In this document: in pieces, positions 11,972-22,259 of the stretch
Position numbering within the stretch: the stretch's first letter is position 1
How the letters are laid out: each line of letters opens with the position of its first letter
From: Adineta vaga
Lineage: Eukaryota; Rotifera
Length of the DNA stretch: 64,000 nt
Direction: 5' to 3'
Assembly: GCA_021613535.1 (NCBI GenBank)
Contig: CP075496.1
Coordinates: forward strand, 8,618,001 to 8,682,000
The notes under the pieces: model-generated
What the model was told of the DNA's origin: nothing
Seen by the model: only the letters and a program-made list of their open reading frames with translations
Databases searched by the model: none
Translations under genes and position numbers: made by a program

Positions 11972-12600
11972 TCAAGAGTTCAAAGTAATCATATTTCTTA
12001 AACATAAAATTGACCTTAAAAGTCGAACGAATTGTCGACGATAGATACTTCCTATGAGAATATAAAGAAAATAATCACATTGTTGCCATATGACAAATAT
12101 TAAACGTATGCCTATTATTGTTAATGTTTGTGTTGATAATTGAAAACAATTCATCCTATAAATTATTCCAAATGGAAGTGCAAATATTAAATGAGTACCA
12201 TCTTGAAGAAGTAACATACAAGTCAATGGTTTCTCTCTTCGATGAACATATGAACTTGTTACAAATGATGTTAAACAAGTTGCTTGCTGATGAATGTTCG
12301 ATACTGTTAATAAATCAAATATTATTAATAAGAAAGGTGATATTATATAATAAAGACTAACTTGAATGGATATATAAATACTTACTAATGTATTTGATTT
12401 GATTAAACAAATACCATTATCTTCACAGTTCATATAGACGGAAGTTTAAAGGATTTTAAAATATAATAATAACGATCAAATGATGCAAAAATAAGCATTA
12501 GATTTGTGTTGAACAGATTAAACATGTATAGATAATGCTAAAAATTGCATCCGCAAGAAAATAATGAGATATTGATGGCATAAAGAGAATCCATTGAGCG
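11972..12600 (-). pseudogene. GPCR pseudogene of the local subfamily (internal deletion, broken frame)
   Basis: The 3' part (12433-11972) is still open and matches TM5-TM7 of the neighbours: SLYYIISPFLLIIFDLLTVSNIHQ, a LIFALPFGIIYRMN TM6, and IWQQCDYF. Upstream, fragments remain: YFLADAIFSIIYTCLIC (TM2, around 12520-12570) sits almost directly next to a LMLIFASFDRYY remnant (TM3 end, ~12465-12500). The ~40 residues between them in the paralogues are therefore gone, and the frame is lost before the MNCEDNG segment. TM1 is not found. The TM7 region is also shortened (YFLYILIG instead of YFxSFFLYIxxG). Not expected to make a working receptor. Confidence 0.8.
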
Positions 12601-12852
12601 AAAAAGTCAGTATTATTTTCTGTAGGTTTGCCAATTAGAATCAATTTGAGAAAGAAGAAGTTAAGATTGTGTATATAGGTGAAATATTATTATAACCAAT
12701 TAAAAAAGATGATATAAAAAAAGGTCATTAGAGAATGATGCTTATTATTTTTTATTCGACTAAAAATCTTTTCAAAATAATTTCTCGTAATTAAAGTCAA
12801 TTGACATTGTTATTATTTTCTTTGACTATATATTATACAAATCACAAAACAT

Positions 12853-13800
12853 TCATAAATTTTCCGGTAATGTATTCGAAAAAACAGGATAAAGATGACG
12901 TTGTCTATTATCAAAACAAGCTGTTTGTAATAATCGAATTAATTCTTGACGATAAACTCTTCCTGTAAGAATATAGAGAAAAAATGAAATAAAATAATCA
13001 AGTTGTTGCCACATTACTAAAATATATCGTATGGCTAAAACATTTGGTGTTCGTGTCGATGGTATTAAACTATGTATAAAGTAAATGATACCAAATGGAA
13101 ATATTAGAATGATATGAAGGCTTATTTGAACAAGTAACATTAGAGTCAATTGTCGTTCAGTTTGACGTCGTCGCATGGATACGATTGAAAGTTTGGCACG
13201 AACTGAGTATTGACTAATGTTCGAAATTGTTAATAAACCAAATGTAAACATTACTATAGGAGCAAGAAAATAGTAAAGAAGCATTTGAGTAAATATATAA
13301 ATACTAATAATTGTATTCACTTCTGATAAACATTTATAATCATTCTTATTCCATTTATAGATAATCAACATTGGTGACATATAGATTGTGGATAGAATAG
13401 TACTCAAGATAATATTGATTCTTGCTGTGCGTATTGCAGTTTTTGAATACATTCGACTCAATTTCATACTGGAACAATAACGGTCAAGAGATGCAAGTAT
13501 TAACATAAGATTTGCTTGACAAGGAATTAGAAATAAGAAATAAAAATGTAATTTACAACCAATCGATCCACTTGCCCAATCGATATGAAAACCACGTAAG
13601 AATTGTGTTGGACACACTAGACAAGTATAGATAATACTAAAAATAGCATAGGCACGAAAATAATGTGTACACGGTGATCGGTGAAGTTTATCAGAACTTA
13701 AAATACAAATATTTAGTAGATTTGTAATAGTCGAAAGAAGAAATTGGACAGGTTGAAGATAGATATTTGCTTGGAGAACATGTTCTAACAGTTCTGTCAT
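12853..13800 (-). CDS. Rhodopsin-like GPCR, single exon, 315 aa
   Basis: Third intact member of the local GPCR group. I place the start at MTELLEHVLQ (13800), not the in-frame ATG nine codons upstream (13827), because the two paralogues begin at the equivalent residue (MSNLFEQ, MTEILNL). It has LLSTITNLLNICIL in TM1, ASLDRYCSSMK after TM3 (LDRY instead of FDRY), TERQLTLMLLVQ before TM6, and WQQLDYFISFFLYI in TM7, followed by RVYRQELIRLL. It is likely a plasma-membrane receptor with an unknown ligand. Confidence 0.88.
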   Translation of the reverse strand: MTELLEHVLQANIYLQPVQFLLSTITNLLNICILSSDKLHRSPCTHYFRAYAIFSIIYTCLVCPTQFLRGFHIDWASGSIGCKLHFYFLFLIPCQANLMLILASLDRYCSSMKLSRMYSKTAIRTARINIILSTILSTIYMSPMLIIYKWNKNDYKCLSEVNTIISIYIFTQMLLYYFLAPIVMFTFGLLTISNISQYSVRAKLSIVSMRRRQTERQLTLMLLVQISLHIILIFPFGIIYFIHSLIPSTRTPNVLAIRYILVMWQQLDYFISFFLYILTGRVYRQELIRLLQTACFDNRQRHLYPVFSNTLPENL

Positions 13801-14143
13801 GTCTCTACAATGATTCAAGAATGACAAGTAGGACAGTAATTATCTCAATTTCTTTCGAAAGGATTAACTGTCTCTAAATATTGCTAGAAAGAACTTATTC
13901 TAGAAGCTTATATATAAAGTTCATAGTCTATCTAGAATTTATCTTGTGATGTAAGAAAAGAAATGTAAAAACATCTGCGTTCATTTTTAACATTTATATA
14001 TTTATAAAAAGAATAAATGTACTACAAAAGAAGCAATGTTTTGGAATGATAGACATTCTGTTTGATCTATCCTGACAAGCAGAACGATGGAAAAACAAAA
14101 ATTTCAAAAATAATAGAAAATGAATTTATTAATAGCAATGTCG
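13801..14143. other. Intergenic, nothing recognised
   Basis: Spacer between the third GPCR and the DUF-type gene. It is AT-rich, and nothing was recognised beyond 5' and 3' untranslated sequence. Confidence 0.5.
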
Positions 14144-14992
14144 TTATAAAATGTCTTTTAACAATTCACCCGCTTTTCTCAATTGTTCTATTCTTGATTT
14201 GTCTGGTTCAGATAACCAAAATAAATTATTTTCTAATAAACCAGCTAAAACAAAAGCATGGCCCATTTTCGGTTTACTAAGATTAATCACTTGCTCTAAA
14301 GTATAACCCTGTCCTAAATGATCCCAGCCATCAAAATCTACTAATGCCATTGGTCGTTGTTGTTTATTATCGATATCTCCACAACAATATTTTATATAAA
14401 TATCATTGAGTTTTTTATAGGCATCTGTTTGTTCAACATATTTAGCATACAATGGTGCGTAGATTGTTTTTCGAGCTTCAATATAATTTAATCTCTGTCC
14501 GTTCCATAATGAGTAGAGTGGTTTAATTGTTGTTCGTCCGAGAGGAAATCGATGTGGTTTAGAATCATTCCAACCATCTTCAGCCCATTTCCAATACGCT
14601 GAAGAAGGTGTATTATCATCAGTTTCAGTAAATTGTTTATAAACTTTACAAAATTGCCAAGCATTTTCCATATTTTTTGCTGTGTACATTGTTCCATCTT
14701 TTGGATTTGGATACAATTCGATTGGTCCTAAGAAAAAAGGACTGAATTCTAAGCACCATTTTTCTTTCGTTGTTGATGTTACATTATGAACGAGCCAATT
14801 TTCTTTTATTATACACTCTGGTTTTGGACGTCGCATAGCAAAAATTCGTATGTGATTTAATGATGCTAATAATACTGATGAACGACGATTCTGTTGAGAA
14901 TGAATTAGATCAGTAAGATTCGTTTGTTTGGGTTGCTTCAATTGTTCATCTGCAAACGAATTTTTACGTTTATTTCCTGTGCTCGACGCCAT
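14144..14992 (-). CDS. Uncharacterised globular protein, DUF6939/NADAR-reminiscent (282 aa)
   Basis: Single intact exon from ATG at 14992. The N-terminus (MASSTGNKRKNSF) is basic and could be a nuclear signal. The core from residue ~80 has FSPFFLGPIELYPNP, then AKNMENAWQFCKVY, YWKWAEDGW, LYSLWNGQRLNYIEARK, LVDFDGWDH and KMGHAFVLAGLLE. This conserved-looking pattern resembles proteins I associate with the bacterial/phage DUF6939 family, and loosely the NADAR (YbiA-like) motif order of an SPF/SNF start with a later Glu and Lys. That match is from memory and unverified. No signal peptide or TM segment is seen. It may have been acquired horizontally; no neighbour suggests a pathway. Confidence 0.7.
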   Translation of the reverse strand: MASSTGNKRKNSFADEQLKQPKQTNLTDLIHSQQNRRSSVLLASLNHIRIFAMRRPKPECIIKENWLVHNVTSTTKEKWCLEFSPFFLGPIELYPNPKDGTMYTAKNMENAWQFCKVYKQFTETDDNTPSSAYWKWAEDGWNDSKPHRFPLGRTTIKPLYSLWNGQRLNYIEARKTIYAPLYAKYVEQTDAYKKLNDIYIKYCCGDIDNKQQRPMALVDFDGWDHLGQGYTLEQVINLSKPKMGHAFVLAGLLENNLFWLSEPDKSRIEQLRKAGELLKDIL

Positions 14993-15988
14993 TTACTTCT
15001 TCTCTTTTCTCATAAATGATCACCAGACGGTTAAAATGATGGTGTCATAACGTAATTACGTCACATTTTTGTAAAAAAAAGAAAAAGAAAAACATATGAA
15101 GGAAAGAAGAAAATGATTGCTATGAGAAACCAGACACGTGGAAACTATCTATTTTATGTAACAACTTCTTGTAACAAGTTTTGAGAATAATATAATGCAG
15201 ATCATAAACAAAATTTATTTGAACATACTATCTGAAATCGTTATTCGAATAGCAATAAATTTCATTTTGTCTCTCCTCATATATTTGATCGACACTGTTG
15301 GATACGGAAACTTCATTTATTACCAGTGATTTCTTAATATAAATATAATTTAAGAAATGAATTTCGATAAGTCTGATCATGCGACATCAAGTATTCTTTC
15401 AGCTGCAAAACATTTGATGAACGAAAGTCGCGCCTAACGTTTCTTGACAATTTGATTTTAATTATCTCAAAAATTTGAAAGTAAAATTCGTCTTTTTTTC
15501 TGGACATTCTGTGTACGAGTCGAATATCATGATCAAATTCGGGATAACAAATGTTCTCAGTTGATTCTCGATATATTCGTTTCGCGTTTAGAACATGAAT
15601 GCTTTTCGCATTAATGATAAACATTCATTTTTGTTTTCTGAAGAAGGACTCTACTTTGCTAAACTGTACTTGATAAAAACTTATGTGTAGGCTCGTAAAT
15701 GATAACAATCGTTAAAAGAAACAGTGCACTTCTTAATCTATAGTATTCAAAAAGGTTCTGATGGAAGTTGTTACACTCTTTCTTCATTTATTGCCATGCA
15801 TCATCAATAGCAGTTCTTTCTATTTCTCTTCTTTGTTTGACAAGCTTGTCTTCATAATATTTCTGCGTTCTTATCAAAAACACCAATGCTTGTCGTCATG
15901 GTTAACAAAGAGAAAAAAAAGTCACATTTACTATTTTTTTCTCATTCTTTTTTTCTTCTTAAGTTTTATATCACATGTTTATCATATA
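14993..15988. other. Intergenic, no supported gene
   Basis: About 1 kb between divergent genes, so it holds two promoters. A 96-residue minus-strand frame (15334-15624) lacks domain-like features. The sequence just before 15989 is open in the glycosyltransferase frame but low in complexity and treated as 5'UTR. Confidence 0.5.
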
Positions 15989-17053
15989 ATGAATTACACT
16001 GGAAGTTTTACAAAATTACTTAATTTAATTAAATCTAATATCTTCTTTTGCCGGCATCGATTCTATTTATTTATTCGTTTCATCATAATACTGATCTTTT
16101 GTTTAATATTTGGTTTCTTTTCATCTGTACATTATTATTCATTTTATTGCAATAATCGATTTCAACAAGGTTTAATTGAAGCTAATCGACGTCATTTATG
16201 GAATGTAAAACTAGGTGTCCGAAATCAATTTATGCCAATTTTAATGCCAGTGTGTGATCGACCACATTATTTAAAAAGAGTTCTAGATGGATTAATTCAA
16301 GTAGATGGAATAAATGAGGTAATAATCTTTATAGTAACACTAAAATCTGAAACCACGTAAAGTTTTAAATCAAATATCATTAAACAAGTTCTTTCTATTT
16401 AGACTATTATCATTGTATCACAAGATTGTGATCAATCATCAATTACATCGTTATTAACTTCTCTTCCTTCTTTTATTCGTATATTAATTCTTCCACATAC
16501 ACCGCCTTACTTTTCGTTACCACGTTATGTCGATACGAATGAATATGCCACTTCTGCGAATGTTAAATTCTTATTGGAATTTTCATTCGAATATATGTTT
16601 GCTGACGGTGCAATACTTCTAGAATCTGATCTTATTCCTTCCGTAGATTTCTATCGTTATCATCAATGGACGTATCAACATTTACTAATGGGAAATCATT
16701 CGAAAATTCTTTCAATTCATTCTTTTAATATTCATTCAACAAATCTATCGGATCCCTATCGTTTATTTTCTCGTCAATTCGATTCATGGGGTTGGTCAAC
16801 AGCTAGAACACGATGGAATTGGTTAAAAAATCATTGGACTAAATATAATGGTTGGGATAGTATTATAAGTCGTGTAGCAAAACGAGATAAATGGATATGT
16901 ATGATACCGAAATTGAGTCGAACAAGAATGATTGGTTTAAAAGGAATTAATGTCAATGTTAAACTTGAATCAGAAAAGAAACAATTCGAAGAAGATATGT
17001 ATATGAGTGAGAAGAAAATAGAATATCGTGGTAGAAAACCAAATATTTTGTGA
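15989..17053 (+). CDS. GT13-like (GnT-I/POMGnT-type) type II membrane glycosyltransferase, 2 exons
   Basis: Start MNYTGSFTKLL at 15989. A single signal anchor (about residues 29-52, LFIRFIIILIFCLIFGFF) is typical of Golgi type II enzymes. The catalytic part begins MPILMPVCDRPHYLKRVLDGL, matching the GT13 opening (a V-x-CNR-like motif then a helix). Exon 1 ends at 16318 (..INE), the intron is 16319-16402, and exon 2 starts ETIIIVSQDCD. LLESDLIPSVDFYRY stands in the place of the EDDL..PDF metal/nucleotide site. Later, FDSWGWSTARTRW and WDSII match the family's GWG..WD region. GT13 enzymes transfer GlcNAc in a beta-1,2 linkage. The protein (~326 aa) is shorter than vertebrate GnT-I (~445 aa) and the acidic triad is changed (ESD for EDD), so specificity is open. 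Confidence 0.75.
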
Positions 17054-17726
17054 AATGAAGATCTTCATACAATCTTTTAATTGATGTTTCACGATATTAC
17101 ATGTTATTTATTGATGAAAGAAATCGATCTGCAATAATGTATTCATTTCTATATTACTGTTATTGAATTTTCGAAGTAATTGATCAGACGAGAGTTCTTA
17201 TCAAATCACCATCGAAACGATACATAAAACTTTCCTTTAAAGAATCATCTCAGAGTTCGGTTAGAACTATAACTATCTTGTGTTGATATTTCTTTTTTGA
17301 ACGATTGCATACATATGATGTTTTTCTGGAGGTCATATTTTTTGTCAAATTCTATTCGTCACAGTAAGAGATGAACACTTCATTTTCATCTGTTCTTCGT
17401 TTTTCTCATACAAACTATTTATTATCATAACAAGTGAAAATATGCGAAACAAAATTATCCTCGTCAATCGTTAATTGGCTAACACGTGATCATAAATCAA
17501 TATAACACCTGGAACGATAAAAGAAAACGAGACACCATCTGGAAGTGGTTAACACCTTTGTCTGATATTTTCAGCGAGAAAAGAATGATGGTATATAAGG
17601 ATGTAGATCAATACACAAGAACAACATCATCCTCTATTATACGTGAGAAAAAGATCATATTTCAGGTATGTGAAGCTATTAAAAGTGAATTATCTGTTAT
17701 CATATTTTTCTTCTAGTTTACACAAA
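17054..17726. other. Intergenic with probable 5'UTR intron
   Basis: The spacer holds the promoter of the secreted-peptide gene. A GTATGTG..TTCTTCTAG segment at about 17666-17716 looks like a 5'UTR intron ending 10 bp before the ATG at 17727. An open frame at 17486-17716 crosses it and is not believed. Confidence 0.45.
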
Positions 17727-18032
17727 ATGTTTTCCAAAACTATTGTATTTCTCGTGATTATGTGTTTGATTGTATCGTTCTGTCATGGTAAAAATGTACC
17801 TGAAGAAATGCATCATATCACAATATCATCTGATGAAGCAAATGGATTTCTTCATTCATCGGATCCGAACAATGTTGGAATCAATCTTACTCGACGTGAA
17901 ATTGGTAGCAATTGTGTACCTTGCAAATTGAATATGAATCCATGCTGTCCACCAAATATTTGTATCAAAAAAACATTCTGGTTTGATGAATGCATGGAAG
18001 TTAAGCAAACAGAAGCTGCAAAACGTTTGTAA
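17727..18032 (+). CDS. Small secreted cysteine-rich protein (101 aa)
   Basis: The start at 17727 is chosen because MFSKTIVFLVIMCLIVSFCHG is an ideal signal peptide (cleavage near residue 22). An in-frame upstream start at 17643 would bury it behind 28 residues and cross a likely 5'UTR intron. The mature ~79 residues have an acidic/His-rich N-half (EEMHHITISSDEANGF) and a C-half with six cysteines spaced C-x2-C-x6-CC-x4-C-x9-C (NCVPCKLNMNPCCPPNIC...DEC). This suggests a small disulfide-bonded domain. No named family is recognised; it could be a secreted effector, matrix or signalling peptide. Confidence 0.68.
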   Translation: MFSKTIVFLVIMCLIVSFCHGKNVPEEMHHITISSDEANGFLHSSDPNNVGINLTRREIGSNCVPCKLNMNPCCPPNICIKKTFWFDECMEVKQTEAAKRL

Positions 18033-18772
18033 ACAAACGTTTCGTTAGATTATTTAATCAAGCAAATAGCATCTTTTCTGTATAGTGTAGCGTGTTATTT
18101 AAAGAAAAGAAGAGTTTTACTTTGTTAGTTTAAGATCTAAAATATAGAAATAAATTGAAATTCATGTATTCTAGCAAAATGATTTGTTAAAAGCGATATC
18201 AGAAGTTACAATTATTGAACAAAGATATTTCCATATTGGTTTACAGTTTTTCGATCATTATTCATATTTGCACTTCGAGATTTTTATTATTATATGCCAC
18301 CGGTCTGACTATCTTATAAATAAACTTAACATTAGCAAAATGTCACGTAGAATTTCATAGAATATTGTCTTCTCTTTTTTGGAAATAACTCATGGCGGAT
18401 CTTTCATTTTCTTTTTTATCAATTATCGACTAATTTCTGCCTATCTATACTGCAATCTACAGACATAAATTTGTGTATAATGAGTTTAATGACAGAACAA
18501 AATCTATTAACATTGAATGAATTCAAGTGAAACAATAATATTGCATTTATTTCAAAATGTTTGTTAATGGATAAGACAATCTTCGAAGATAAAAAGAAAA
18601 AATAGACCATAAAGACCTTCATTGAATTCCTTCAAAACACGATAAAATCTTCTATGAAAATTTTTTTATCTTAAAAAACCCCAACGCCTCCGTTGATCTT
18701 TTCTTGCTATATTATATAAATCTATCAAGAAGAATTTGCAGGTCTGTCTCCTTTATTCTTGTAATAGATTTC
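18033..18772. other. Intergenic, nothing recognised
   Basis: 3' flank of the secreted-peptide gene and promoter of the ART-LRR gene. A 67-residue minus-strand frame (18419-18622) has no recognisable features. Confidence 0.5.
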
Positions 18773-20196
18773 ATGGCATCGAATTTTCTTCTCGATATAA
18801 AATTAACTGAACAATTTTCTGATGTTTGGTTAGAACCATTAAGAATCTTACCATTAATTGAAGATTATGAACATTTGCCAATCGTTGCTTTTGATAAAGC
18901 TGTTCAACCAATACAATCTCTCGTGCCAGAACTTGATCGTATGATTTGGATAGTTCAACAACGTTGTCAACAAATCGAAGGAAATCTAACATACAATGAA
19001 TCAGCATCGATTATGCTCTATTCTATTGAATGGACTCCAAAAGAAAACTCATTTCATCATTTATTCAATCAAATACTTCGATCAGATAATCGTCAATTAC
19101 TTAAACCATGGTTACTCTATTTCAAGTTACTTCTTACATCTTATTCTAAACTTCCAACTAAATCTATTTCAAAGGTCTATCGTAGTGTATCAATGAATTT
19201 AAGTTCAAAATATCTTATTGGATCAACATGCATATGGTGGGGATTTTCATCATGTACAATGTCTGAAGAATATGTTGATCAATTTTACAATGAAACTGGA
19301 CAAAGAACATTATTTCAAATTGACTGTCAAACAGGAAAAGATATTCATCAACATACATTCTTTCCAAAACAACAAGTTTTATTTTTACCTGCACGACAAT
19401 TTGAAATTATCGACAATTACCAAGAGAATACTAATCTCTGTGTTATACATTTGAAAGAAATCGAACCATATATTTGTTTTCTTAAACATCTGTCAACAGT
19501 GGATACACTTCTTTTACGAACACGATCGATGAGTGATTATACGAATTCTAAATTAGAACATTTTATTGATCATTTCAAAGCTTGTAGTGAAATTAAATTA
19601 GCAAATTTAAACTTAAATGATCATGATATGGATATTATTATTCAACAAGCAATTAATAATAAAAATTGCACAGAATTATCATTGAATAATAATCAAATAA
19701 CTTGTCGAGGTGCATTCATTCTTGGATCAATTCTATATAATAATACAACATTAAAGAAATTAGTCTTAGCAAAAAATTCTATCGGTGACTTAAGTATCAA
19801 GTATTTCACACAAATTCTTGCAACTAATCATTCACATTTGACTAAATTAGATCTTTCATCGAACAATATAACTATAAAGGTATTCAATATTTTTCCGAGA
19901 TGTTGAAAACAAATCAAATATTACGATCATTATGGTTAAATGGAAATGAAATTAGTGATGAAGGTGTTCATTCTCTAATGAATTCTCTTGCTTTTCATAA
20001 TACATCTTTGAAATTTTTACGATTATCATCGGATCAAACGATCAGTGATGCTTGTATTGATTCGATAATCGATATGGTTAAACATAATACAACACTAAAT
20101 TATTTGGATATTCAACATTGTAATCTATCGTCAACTGGAAAATTATTATTGGAAAAAAACGTTCGATCAAAAAAAGATTTTTATTTAGATATTTAA
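18773..20196 (+). CDS. ART-domain protein with C-terminal leucine-rich repeats, catalytic Glu missing, frameshifted
   Basis: Start MASNFLLDIKL at 18773. Residues ~75-230 form an ART fold of the R-S-E (arginine-type) class: VYRSV gives the Arg (137), and WWGFSSC gives the STS-equivalent serines (159-160). The ExE strand that should carry the catalytic glutamate reads PKQQVLFLP, with Lys199 and Gln201 at the two Glu positions, so transferase activity is probably lost. From ~285 on there are ribonuclease-inhibitor-type LRRs (CTELSLNNNQIT, LKKLVLAKNSIG, LTKLDLSSNNIT). After SSNNITIK (base 19879) the frame runs to a stop at 19904-19906. The next LRRs (GIQYFSEMLKTN, LRSLWLNGNEIS) continue in the adjacent frame to 20196, implying one missing base in the AAAGG at 19876-19880. 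Likely intracellular; the context suggests immunity-like recognition, which is inference. Confidence 0.8.
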
Positions 20197-20341
20197 TAAT
20201 AAAAGAACGAGCCTCTAAAAGATGAGTCATTAAAAACCATAGAATATTACATAGATTTCATTTCATTGGTTACTGTAAGACAAACGTAACCTTGAAATTT
20301 TGAAATAAACGTATTTTGTTTTCTGTCACAAGTTGTATAAC

Positions 20342-21199
20342 ATGGCATCGAAAAAACTAATCACAACTGATGCAATCACAAAGAAGATAAATAATTTGGC
20401 AATCAATAAAATTACTGATACAGCTCATTTCTATCGAGAAAGATCGGGAAAAGATAAAATTAATTTTGCTCGTCTTGAAAAAGGTCTTCTTCTTTTTATT
20501 TATCTTTATGAAACAGCAAAGAATACATTAGCATCGGAAATAGCTCTTTGGGATCATCGTCTTTGTTATTATATGATTAAAGATGGTAAATGTACAAAAA
20601 CATCTGATCAATGTCATCGTGAACATAAAACAAATTATCGACAACCAAATCTTTGTTCTTCATGGTATAAAACTCGATCATGTACATCTAATTCAAAATG
20701 TAAACATTCTCATCAATTTGAAGAAGTATTAAAATATCATCATTATATTCGAACAGAAACTGAAATGAATATTTATCAATTAATTCGATTTATTCGAAAT
20801 TTTGCTGGTCATTTCATTGATTCTGTCATTGAAGATCAAAATAATCAGCAAAATCTATATAAAGACATAGTTATTACTATGGTTCATATAGTTCATTATT
20901 TAAGTCGGAAAAAAATCAATTCAATTGAACATTTGAATCTATTTCTTGAAGCAACAACGATTAATCAATTGATTTCTGAACAAGATCTTCTAATCGAACT
21001 GGGGAACCCTTATGAAATTCCAGAGGTATTCTTTGATCTCAACATGAATTTTAATACACATTGGTATCGTTTCAATGGAGATAAACGATGTATTAATTTC
21101 CAACAACTTTCCAAGGAATTTGTCGAATTTTTTAACACTATTTTTGTCGAATTTTATGAAGGACGTTTGAAATCTCGAGGTGCCAAAGCACCATGGTGA
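20342..21199 (+). CDS. Tandem CCCH zinc-finger protein (285 aa)
   Basis: Intact single exon from MASKKLITTD (20342). Two CCCH fingers sit close together: residues 75-95 spaced C-x8-C-x6-C-x3-H, and residues 105-124 spaced C-x8-C-x5-C-x3-H (the canonical spacing). CCCH fingers of this class usually bind single-stranded RNA. Helical flanks surround them: an N-terminal helix-rich part (~25-70) and a longer C-terminal part (~135-285) with no recognised domain. It ends KSRGAKAPW. The gene is in a run of plus-strand genes with ART, MLLE and TIR domains, so a role in RNA control or defence is possible but is inference. Confidence 0.78.
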   Translation: MASKKLITTDAITKKINNLAINKITDTAHFYRERSGKDKINFARLEKGLLLFIYLYETAKNTLASEIALWDHRLCYYMIKDGKCTKTSDQCHREHKTNYRQPNLCSSWYKTRSCTSNSKCKHSHQFEEVLKYHHYIRTETEMNIYQLIRFIRNFAGHFIDSVIEDQNNQQNLYKDIVITMVHIVHYLSRKKINSIEHLNLFLEATTINQLISEQDLLIELGNPYEIPEVFFDLNMNFNTHWYRFNGDKRCINFQQLSKEFVEFFNTIFVEFYEGRLKSRGAKAPW

Positions 21200-22259
21200 G
21201 AACAATGCAATTAATTGACTGAATGCATAGTTATTTTTCATATACACGAATACAATACGAATAAATTGAAATACAAAACGACATTCTTTTGAATCTCGAT
21301 CGATATGAACTATGATTAACAGAGTTGTTTCTTACTAATAGGCTGAAAAATGAATAAAAAATGTTACTTAACACTGTATGTGTGTGGCTACACATCCTAT
21401 ATTAGATATAGGATCATAGAGAATGACCGTTCGTCGGGAAGATAAACAAATAAAAATAATATTACTTCCAATCATTCATAGTATCATTTTGATTTGATTT
21501 ATTCGACGAATTGATGATGTTAAATTATAAGCCCGAGCAAATAAATGTAAATTTTACAATATATACGTATTCTGTTCCAAATTGAGACTATTTCAATGTT
21601 TACCCAAGTATGATAAATATTATAGGAAAAGTAATAATAATTTCAGTTTGAATTCAATTAAGGATAAGAATAATATTCATTGACATCGTGAAAATCTCGA
21701 TTAATATACTTGTTCATTAATATAAATGATTCGTCTTGAAAATCGAAGGTAACAGGGAAATTAATAATCTTTGTTGCTTATATCTCGGAATAATTATACA
21801 CCGTCATAGTAATATGATAACATATTTTAGCAAGAAAAATGCTGATAATCAGTTTAAAACATCAGCAGTACACCAAGAAGTATCATTCACAGAAATCATA
21901 TTCTTTTTATTTCGAAATAAAATTAATAAAATAGTTCGCCTCAACATTTTCCAAAACTGTGGTTTTAATTAACTTTCAAAATAGGATTGCAATAGGATTA
22001 CGAATGTAACACAGTTTTCCTACATACTCAAGGATCACTTAGATTCTGTAGTCCATTACGTACATTATTGCGGTAGATTCACTGTTTGCTGATTTGTTCT
22101 TTTCTTTTGTTATCTTTATAATCGGAACAAAAAACCAAAATCCACGTTGGTAAGCACAAAAGGCTATTCTCCTCCACCAATACAAAGAGAAACAACGTAA
22201 TATTCGACAAATACTTTCGTGAAAAATATCATTAAAAAAAACCTAAGTTATTTATCTAA
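21200..22259. other. Intergenic; one small inverted repeat
   Basis: About 1 kb with no convincing gene; a 78-residue frame at 21736-21972 is not protein-like. A perfect 8-bp inverted repeat, TCCTATAT-TAG-ATATAGGA, lies at 21395-21413, about 200 bp after the CCCH gene. Confidence 0.55.

Noticed and set aside
15334-15624. 96-residue minus-strand open frame
   Set aside because: No domain, no hydrophobic pattern, no neighbouring exons; likely chance.
15761-15988. N-terminal extension of the glycosyltransferase frame
   Set aside because: Low-complexity and would place two hydrophobic stretches before the signal anchor; MNYTGS at 15989 fits a type II enzyme.
17486-17716. 76-residue frame before the Cys-rich peptide
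   Set aside because: Crosses a likely 5'UTR intron and is not protein-like.
21395-21413. Palindrome TCCTATAT-TAG-ATATAGGA as a terminator or attachment site
   Set aside because: Perfect but short and AT-rich; such palindromes are expected by chance, so listed only in the spacer description.
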